Shown piece by piece: positions 55,873-64,000 of a stretch of DNA of 64,000 nucleotides. Source of the DNA: Prosopocoilus inquinatus. Taxonomy: Eukaryota > Arthropoda > Insecta > Coleoptera > Lucanidae. Under the pieces are notes generated by a model. It worked only from the letters and a program-made list of their open reading frames with translations, was not told the DNA's origin and did no database searches. The stretch covers positions 496,001 to 560,000 of the forward strand of contig CM069876.1 of the NCBI GenBank assembly GCA_036172665.1, written 5' to 3'. How positions within the stretch are numbered: position 1 is the stretch's first letter; each line of letters begins with the position of its first letter. The translations under genes and the position numbers were made by a program.

Positions 55873-58800
55873 TTAGTTCTTCATTTTTATGAGCTGGCCT
55901 TCCTCGTCAAGATCAACGAAGAATGTGGGAACCAGCGTATCTTTGCCTTTCACAAATATGTTGCCGCGAAATGTACAGGAATAACCGTACTCCATGATTA
56001 TGTCTGCTGTATTCTTGGTGACCTGGATTTTGTATTCTACACCGGTGCTGTCCATGCGGGACGCCATGTTAACTGCATCTCCCCAGATGTCGTACAGCGG
56101 TTTTTTGGAACCTACTACGCCTGCTGTTACTTCACCGTGTGATATTCCTAGAAATTGAGTTAGGAATAAATTATTTACATACAAGGAATTTTTGGTCTTT
56201 ACCTATTTTTAATTTACATTGCTGTTGACTTCCTCTTTTTGCCTCTTGAAGCAATGGGAACAGGTCAACTGCAAACTTTAAAATGCTAATGACTACATGT
56301 TTTTTACGTTCTTTGACGTTATATTGTTCTTCATTTCCAACTGCAGTTCTACCTTGGTCTAGACCACACGCAACCATATACGTCCAATTGGCAACTTTTA
56401 TTTTTTCAATGTCCTCGTACTTTGCGAGCAACAGCTAATTTAAAACAGGTAGGTAAAAACAATATTTATTTATATTTTAATAACTACTCACACGATCAAA
56501 TATGCAGATGATGTCGTTCATCACATTCAAGGAGTTATTTTCTGAAATTTCCAAATAGTCAGTCAGTGAAGCAAACATAACAGCAACAGGCGATTCTTCC
56601 GTGTACTCTTCATAGTAGGGCCCTGATTTTCTGCTTGGGTCCAGAAAATAATCCGCTGAAAATATACAAAAAATAAAACGATAAGACTTGATGCCGTTTC
56701 AAAATTCCTTTAAAGGACTTGGAAAATTACTAGGAGTATAAAATTTGTGCAAAGATAATCTTTTTCTAGAAATAACTCTTGTAATTTGGTCACCTATTTC
56801 TGAAAATTTGTGAAAGCAAAACGACCTTGAAGATATGTGTTTGAGGCTGTCCAACACACAACGAAACGTCAACAAAACAATCAATTTTTCCAAGTGTCCG
56901 TAACAAATTAATTATAAATTTTATAACAATTTTCATCGGACAAGATAGTGCTTCAATTATTATTATTATTATTATTATTATTAAATGAAAAATCTAGTTT
57001 ATTAAGACGTCATTAATACTGTTGAGTAAAAAAATCAAAACAATGCAAATCACTATTCAGCGTACGTGATTTATTAGGCCGACATTCACACAAAACTTTC
57101 GAACTTTCTTGGCTCATAACATATTTAGCATGGTGCAAAGAAGAAAAAGAATCTTGGTGTCCAAGTATACTATAAGTCCAAACGTGCATTCAGGGTAACT
57201 GAAGTTTTAATAAAATCAATAATAAATTGAATTTGACTGAATAAGCTATTCTTAAGACCCTCTGTGTATGGTAGGCCGCCATCATCAATTATGTGACTAG
57301 GCGTAGGTACACAAGAAGGTAAAATTTTCTCTTGTAAAGAAAACACGTCCATTAGAGTTTGTTCGAGCAGAAGCTAATACTTAGGGGTTAACCTATTTTT
57401 ATTGACATAACCGTTTTTTCCCAAGGGCGATTTGTTTTCTTCGTTTCATAAACACTTCTTTGGTGTTAAAGTCAGTTGTTTATTACTGATTCGGGCTGAC
57501 TTAGTGAGTTCATTATCTTCTTTTTGGAAATTTTACTTAAAATTTTTGATGTCCTTGTTTAGTAGTCAAGTTTAGCTACTCGAAGCGGAATATCGAACAC
57601 CATTCACGCCTCGTGTTTTCTCCGGAAGGCTGGTGTCGTACTCCGAAGAGGATTCTCGAAGGAGCTTTGGGTGCCTAGTTTAAGTCTCACCCTTGCCTCA
57701 GACAATTTAATTCAATCAATACAATTCTTTTTTTATTAAAGTCATCAATTTTCGCTCGATAACAATTGTCAACGGTAAATTTACTATTTTTGTTAACGTT
57801 TGAGTCAATTCAGTTAGTAGATTTTTTTTGTTACATGGGTTATTGTGCGACGACAGGAAATTTCCGAACGTACAAACCACTTTGTGTTTTGAAATATTTA
57901 ACGTCAATTGATGAAATGATTTGAACCAAACTTTAACGTTAACGTTTTATTTGTTGCTATTTGCCGTAAATTGTTTTTATTCTGAATTGTTGTCTTGGAC
58001 ACATTCCGCCTTTTTAAAGCTGGAGTTAATTTTGGGTTGGAATTATAGTCGATACCGTGGTCTGTATCCTCCAAATCAATTACTGGAAATCCCGTGGACG
58101 CAGGTAAGAACTACCCTGCCTCACTCTATGTACACATGTTACGACTGTTTATTTATTTGATGCAACAAGTCGAATCCCAACGTGTAACCATTTTGGGCAT
58201 CCAACGTAACAAATTTTTACTGATTTGCTGTCAATTTTACAAGTTACAACAGCATTAATTTGGTGTTACATAAACTCTAACTTACCAACATGAGTGGGAA
58301 GAATGTTATTCAACAAAATACTGTTTAACATGCGCATTTCCCTAGCTTCTTCTTCTTCCGACGTCAGTTGAACGTTCCACTTGTGATCCAATCTGTTTAG
58401 GTAATCCATCTGTCTATCTATAAAATGTAGCGTAAACGTTAGATAAACGATGCTCAAAATATGAGCTATCCGGGCATCCAAGTTGGGGTTGTAGGTTTCG
58501 CTGGCCTAAAATATTAATAAATGAAAGGAAGATGTAAGGATTTAAAAGTATGTGGACGCATTACCTTGAAATTTTCGGTATTCCATAAAAAATACGAATA
58601 TATGCTGGTAACCAGAACCGCAAATATTAATTTGAGCAGAATGTGAATCCGGAGGAATAGGAAGCTCATTATGATCGCCAAGGCACATGTTTCAGTCATA
58701 TGCTAAAATATTAATTAGTGTCAAGTGGTGTAAAAATAAGACACGCAAAATTCAGGTGAAAAATGAGACATCAAATAAAATTGGTGAAATAATATAATCC

Positions 58801-61800
58801 CATACTGCCGATAGTTTTCTAATTATAAATATTTTATTATTTACTTATTAGCTTGCAGTTAATAAATGTTTCTATCCAAGACAGCGTTATTTTACTTATC
58901 TATGTGTTAATTTTTTAGTATTGGTATTTTTCTGTTAAAGAATTATTTTTATAAATTTTACTAGAGGTCGCCCATGACTGTTAGGCCGGGTTTCTCGGTC
59001 ACAGTTTCACTTTAATCTTCAGTTTTTTTTTTACATAGGAAGTTAACTGAAGATTAACGTTAAACAGTGACTAAGCTACCAGCCCTTAGTTCTAAAAAGT
59101 GTCTCATTTTTACACCACTTGACCTTACTGCATTTATTACAAGGCGCAGGTAAATGATTCTTCTCAGACAAGTAGTTTTTTACTAGGCAAATGACTTTTT
59201 AATGCTTATTATTTAAATATTCATTATCCAAATAGGCAAATAGTATTTGATTAGATCGTTTTGGGGAAACAGTATTTTGTTTTCAATGTATTAAGTAATA
59301 CAGTTATTAACTAATTACTAAATATAAGTAAAGGCTTTAGTTGGTAATTTTCCTTCACCATCGAGATTCGCACCGCAGTCCTCTGGTTGCATACCAGCAA
59401 CGATAACAGAAAATGTAAGTATATAAAATTGTATCGCAGTGTCACTTACCCATGGTAGGATGCAAGTGTCTTCATCGTCTCCTTGTAATGATGAGCGAAA
59501 GAGTATTGAAAACAATCCAAAACTGTGAGCTTCGAAGCGCGTTCTGTTGTCTATGTCAAAGTTCTCGCACTCATACTAAAGATTAAGCAACATTTTTAAT
59601 ATTGGGTTTGAATATTTTAACGACAAGAAGAAAAATTGTGTCAACTTACTAGTGCTGTTAATACTGTCGCACCAAAAAGTCCACTCAAAAGCAGGAAAAT
59701 AAACGTCCTCCATGTTACACTCTGTGTTATGACTTGGGAAGTATTATACAGAAACTTTATGACACACGGCTTCGGTTTATCCGCTTCATATTTGAGACTG
59801 TGCCATAAATAGTGAGTCCAAGAGATCGGTATTAAAATCGCTGTAACGAGGGCGAGTAACATATATCCCAACCAGGCATAAAACCTTAAGTGGAATCATT
59901 TTAAAAAAAGAATACCTAAATGAAATGCGCGAAGTTTTTTTACCTTGGTGTTGGTATGTTTTGTATGATAATCAAACAGACTAGGATGATAATTTCGCTT
60001 AGGATGTAATATTTGAATAGAGGATCCGGCTGTTTGATGAAGTCCTTTTCTGTATTGCAGTTTAGAAAAACTAACCATAAGGGATGTATTTCCTCGATTT
60101 TGAACCACTGGCTAAAAATTTCCGTTAATGTTAAATACACAATTCTAACTATTAAGTAATTTATTACTCGTATTTGGAGAGTGGCATTGTTTCGATGGCT
60201 TGTTCCATGTGGGTGTTCGTGTTCTTTAAGTGTTCGTGGTACTTGAGTATGGGTTCCATGAAGGCAGTTCTTCTTTTATATTCACTTCTTTTTGCTTGAT
60301 GATTCATTGCACCGTTCAGATTTCTTTGGTAAATTGAATTTCGGGGTCGGTTACTTTGTTCTACTGTTCCAGGATTACCGAGTATTTTGTACGTTTTGGA
60401 ATGTCGGTTTCTGCTTTGCTCCGCTTGGGTGTTCGATTCACCTATGGTTTCCAAGTAACTCTTTTGAGATTCAGTCTGTAAGGTAATATTTATATTATTA
60501 ATGATCTGATTTATTCGTAAGAGACTGTCCGCATACAGGTGTCTCAAAACCCCTGTCTTTAAATGAAACTGTAATTTCCTCATTACATAAGAGATTAATT
60601 CTCCAAATCTGAATTTTTTTTCCTAAAAATGGAAAACTGACCTATTACAAGCGAACGCAGTCCCTGTGTTTTGAAACCTCTGCTTGGTTTACGACTTGTT
60701 TCAGCATTTATTCCGATAAAAGCAATAAACCGCAATAAAACTTTTTATTTACGTTTAGAAGAACTCGGTCAAGGTCTTTTGTATACGAATATGAATCCGA
60801 CTTGCGGACATCCGCATGTTTATTTGTATTTTCAACATGCGATAAGTAAGAACATTTGTTTACGCACCTCTTTGTAGTAGACAATAACAATTATGTTAAA
60901 AACGAGTACCTAATCTTCGTTAGATTTTTGCTGAAGTAATTAAACATCTTCGTATGCTAGTTTTGTAACTGCGTTGAAAATGCGTGAAATCATTTTTTAA
61001 TTATCGCACTAATAGCTGTAGAATAAGTATTCCAAGAGCAGAAACTGTTCCTATTGTAGAAACGGAAATGAGTACGATGAAAAATTTAAATAAATTAGAT
61101 TGCCTGTACAGACAATAATCTATGGGTTCAAAATAAGTGATTGAATAACTTCGCTAGCTCTGAATCGAACTATTTTATTAATTGTATAGATTTCAACACA
61201 AAACACATCTTTTTATAAGGATAACAATGAACCTGAATTTCTGCGTTGATTTAAACCAATAAAGACATAAAAAACTCTCGCCTAGTGCAGACGTTTATTT
61301 CGTCTTTTCGTCGTAGTTTTAATAAAGAAACAAATTTATTTTTTTAACTTTAGTAATCAACATTGTAAATTGGCAATTTACAAATTAATATGATGTAAGA
61401 ATTTCCACTTTTTCGATGACCCTTAGATTGATTTTCTTTAATTTAACTCTTAAAGTACGGAGTAGCACAAAACTAATCATCAATTAATGCAACACGCACA
61501 GAATATTTTAAACTATTAAGAACTTACCTAGTTACAAAATTTATCTGGTTTTAAAATTAACAAAAAAAAAATAAAATACACGATACTTGACCTGCTTTAA
61601 GTACAATTGGGCGTATTCTGTAACTTTTTAACGGGATGTTAAAATTTAGAGGTCCTTTAAAATTCAAAATACAGTTCCATGATTGGTTGTTACCGTAGCA
61701 ACAAAATTTAACACCCCTCCAAATTTAGCGGTATTGGTACAGAATAGACCCTAATATCTGTGAATTAGTTCATGGTCTGCGTTTTTATGACTTTTTATGG

Positions 61801-63434
61801 TCTCGAACGTCGGAGAATAGTTGAAAACCAAGCTCCGCCGGAACATTTAAGCTGCATTCAGCGACCCTCAAACAATTTTTATGAAAAAGTAAAATAATTT
61901 TTATCTGCGTTATTATTGCTATTTAATTTAAAGATATAGGTTTAGAGACACGCTCTACAGTTTATTCAATAATAACAATGAAAGAACTTTATAAACGTGG
62001 GAAGAACGAGTAATGAAAGGCTGAAATTGTTGGCAGGCTTGTCAGACGTAGTGGCGCCTTGGCGACGAGTAGATTTTGAACAGTCTACTCTCTGGCGAAG
62101 TGGAGATAGTCACTCTTAAGCTGCTTTGGAGATTTGGAGAATTGGGTATTTAGTGGAATCGGTTTCGTCGTTATTGGTTACCGTTTATAACGTGATCAAT
62201 GAAAACCAATAGCAACAATCCCCAAATACCCAATCTTCCTAGCAGGAAAAGCAGCTTAACTCGTCTCTCTGGTTCGGTCGTAACTTCTTTGAAGGCGTGG
62301 AATCCAAGAAGGAGATACTTGGATGGCTGACTGAATGACTGGTTGACTGAACACATGAGACAGCGTTAGGTGGTGTGAACGTGCAAATGTGTGCAGTTCG
62401 CCTGACTACAGGAACAGAGCGCTGGACTATCATGTGTTCTTGTGTTTTTCTGGCAAAAACTGATTTCAATTGTTTCGTTGCCGTTGACGCGGCGAAACTA
62501 TGGTAGCTGTAAAAGTAACGTTTCCGAGGCAACTATCGCTGTGACATCTCTTGATTTCTTTCGGTTTGACGTTTATTATCTGTCAGTTTAATGTTTCTGA
62601 CATACGTCATTTTGATGCCTGTCAACTGTCACCGTGACGTCGCGCCTTCGGTTGTTAATGCCTGTTTGCACCACTTTCACTTAAAACTTTAAGTCCCACT
62701 TAAATGGTTAAGTGACACTTTTCCATAATAGAAAGTGTCACTTAACCCCTTAAGTAGGACTTAAATTTTAAGTGAAAGTGGTGCAAACGGGCATAAGTGA
62801 TTTAACTTCCAGAAAAAATATTTTAAACCTTTAATTCGACGACAAAATAGTAATAAAACGAATACCAAGCACCTTTTGACTGTTTTATGCTGGGTTTCCA
62901 CGCCTCTGGCATACACTGTTAGTTTTAGTATTCGGAATCCTGCTCGTGATTGGCTAATTTAAAATTTCTTACTGTTTCCGCGTTCAAAAATTTTAAATCA
63001 ACCTATCAGGAATAGGATCCCCAATGACGGATGTCGCATGCTGGAGTTGTGGAAACCCAACATTTGTTTCGAAACTGACAACATTTAAATTTCAATTTTA
63101 TTTAGTTTATCTTGACTTTTGATCTTTATATAATTAGGTGTGCCTATTATTATTTTTTTAATTTCTTATTCTTTAAGCGTGTGGTGAAAACTGTAAGCTC
63201 TTTATTGTCGGATGGGGACCATCTTTTTTTACATATCATAATATAATAGAATACACTATAAACACTGAGACCCGACTGTATATACAAAGTAAGTGCGATT
63301 TAAGCATTTAACTTACCTCTTCCGACACCAAATAAGTTTGAAGCTTATAGCGCATTCCTTTTCCTGTATCTGATGGCTCGATATTATAAGTTTTTAGTAG
63401 TTGATCTTTTGTTTCCTGAGTGATGTGGACCTTT
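55873..63434 (-). CDS. Membrane adenylate cyclase, C-terminal ten exons (5' part outside window)
   Basis: Minus-strand exons: 63317-63434, 60168-60475, 59944-60111, 59650-59884, 59450-59575, 58565-58702, 58286-58505, 56492-56655, 56203-56434, 55873-56147 (stop). All phases agree; 660 residues. It converts ATP to cAMP at the plasma membrane. The first exon is the end of cyclase domain C1 (VHITQETKDQLLKTY, then YKLQTYLVSEE). A long polar linker follows, then the second membrane block (LLALVTAILIPISW, IIMSFLFLRIHILLKLIF). The C2 domain has LLNNILPTHVADYFLD, VAVMFASLTDYLEI, DIEKIKVANWTYMVACGL, GISHGEVTAGVVGSKKPLYD, the DIWGDAVNMASRMDSTGV motif with the catalytic Asn and Arg, and FVKGKDT with the phosphate-binding Lys. 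Catalytic C2 residues are present. It resembles insect ACX-type cyclases. It is convergent with the receptor locus, stops 352 bp apart. Confidence 0.9.
56656..58285 (-). other. Adenylate cyclase intron with ATT microsatellite
   Basis: (ATT)n at about 56957-56984. The rest is AT-rich; no exon phase fits. The open frame at 57170-57352 is unassigned. Confidence 0.45.
58721..59122. mobile_element. MITE, 402 bp, in an adenylate cyclase intron
   Basis: TCAAGTGGTGTAAAAATAAG on the left pairs with CTCATTTTTACACCACTTGA on the right. A second inverted repeat (TTTAATCTTCAGTT / AACTGAAGATTAA) is nested at about 59000-59070. Confidence 0.65.
61609..61752. mobile_element. Small MITE
   Basis: GGGCGTATTCTGTAAC pairs with GTACAGAATAGACCCT at the right end. 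Internal TTTTAACGGGATGTTAAA region shows further pairing. Confidence 0.55.
62116..62259. mobile_element. piggyBac-like MITE with TTAA duplication
   Basis: TTAA at both ends is followed by GCTGCTTT inverted repeats (TTAAGCTGCTTTGG and AAAAGCAGCTTAA). An inner pair GAATTGGGTATTT / AAATACCCAATC adds to the fold. TTAA is the piggyBac target. Confidence 0.55.
62659..62795. mobile_element. Highly palindromic MITE, about 137 bp
   Basis: TGCCTGTTTGCACCACTTTC and GAAAGTGGTGCAAACGGGCA form long arms. AAGTGACACTTT and AAAGTGTCACTT complete the fold near the centre. Confidence 0.75.
62888..63063. mobile_element. Small MITE
   Basis: TATGCTGGGTTTCCACGCCT pairs with AGTTGTGGAAACCCAACATT at the right end. 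Non-coding. Confidence 0.55.
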
Positions 63435-64000
63435 CTGAAAGAATAATGAATTTGTTAACATCCGAACAGATCTAGATTCAAATACAGAATTAATGTAAAC
63501 TCGAGTTACGGCAGACTTCGACAGACGAATTGTTCGTCGTCTAATAAAAGAACTAAGAGTAAATAAAAGAAGTAAAATAAATCATGAAAAAAAACTGTAA
63601 GTTTTTAATCTTCAACCAGACAGAATATAAATGAAAAAGCACTCAACGTTTTTTTTTACTCCTGAAAATCGATAGTGAAACGTTGAGTGCATTATTAATT
63701 ACTTTTAGCTCAATATTTTGCTGGTCGTATGCCATAGTGCATTTGGACCGTTGCATTTATCTTTAATAAATCGTTTCTGTTAAGAGGTGATAAAAATGTG
63801 TATCACTTTTCGTGATAAGGAGCGGTGATGTGAAAATGTGCCGTCGGTATTTTCTTCTGTTTAGTTTAGATACATATTTTTTTCTATTGTAATTTTGCAC
63901 TACGTTTATTTCAAATAATTTCTTATGTGCCTATATTTTTTTTATGTAGAGACATATGCCCTTTGAGAATTCGTTATAAAGAATAAAAATCTATGAAAAT
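63435..64000 (-). other. Adenylate cyclase intron (continues outside window) with a hairpin
   Basis: Arms GCACTCAACGTTT (63639-63651) and AAACGTTGAGTGC (63678-63690) are exact complements with a 26-base loop. No coding exon was recognised to the window end. Confidence 0.5.

Larger units (their letters stand above)
60476..63316 (-). other. 2.8-kb adenylate cyclase intron containing at least four MITEs
   Basis: Separately listed elements occupy 61609-61752, 62116-62259, 62659-62795 and 62888-63063. Between them no gene is seen; open frames at 60671-60877 and 62239-62532 look like chance. Confidence 0.5.

Overview
This is AT-rich eukaryotic nuclear DNA, almost certainly from an insect. The grounds are split genes with short GT-AG introns, an insect-type gustatory receptor locus, an insect wax-ester/diacylglycerol acyltransferase-like gene, and a dense load of LINEs, hAT and Tc1/mariner-like elements. 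A beetle is my guess, but nothing here fixes the order or species.

Layout. 1-2.5 kb: 5' part of an LTR retrotransposon on the minus strand (gag, primer binding site, LTR). 2.6-10.5 kb: two LINEs on the plus strand. The first is 5'-truncated. The second has intact ORF1 and ORF2 joined in frame across a TAG followed by CAA TTA. 11-23.6 kb: an O-acyltransferase gene (plus strand) whose introns are full of inverted-repeat elements, including a hAT-like element nested inside an older one. 23.7-28.8 kb: repeats. 28.8-34.8 kb: Nup205 (minus). 35-38.1 kb: MITEs and a two-exon fragment of an Aurora-type kinase. 38.6-55.5 kb: a gustatory receptor locus (plus) with two alternative first exons and shared 3' exons. 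Its 13.3-kb last intron contains the complete seven-exon site-1 protease gene (MBTPS1) on the opposite strand. 55.9-64 kb: the 3' two thirds of a membrane adenylate cyclase (minus), convergent with the receptor locus.

The host genes are not an operon and share no pathway. Nup205 is structural in the nuclear pore. Site-1 protease is a Golgi processing enzyme acting on SREBP/ATF6-type substrates. The acyltransferase makes neutral lipid, the receptors are chemosensory, and the cyclase makes cAMP. Most of the sequence between and inside the genes is transposon-derived. The most notable observations are the predicted stop-codon readthrough in LINE-B, the receptor locus with the nested protease gene, and the nested hAT-like insertion with a perfect 8-bp target duplication. 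All exon calls rest on splice motifs, reading phase and remembered family sequences; no alignment or search could be run.
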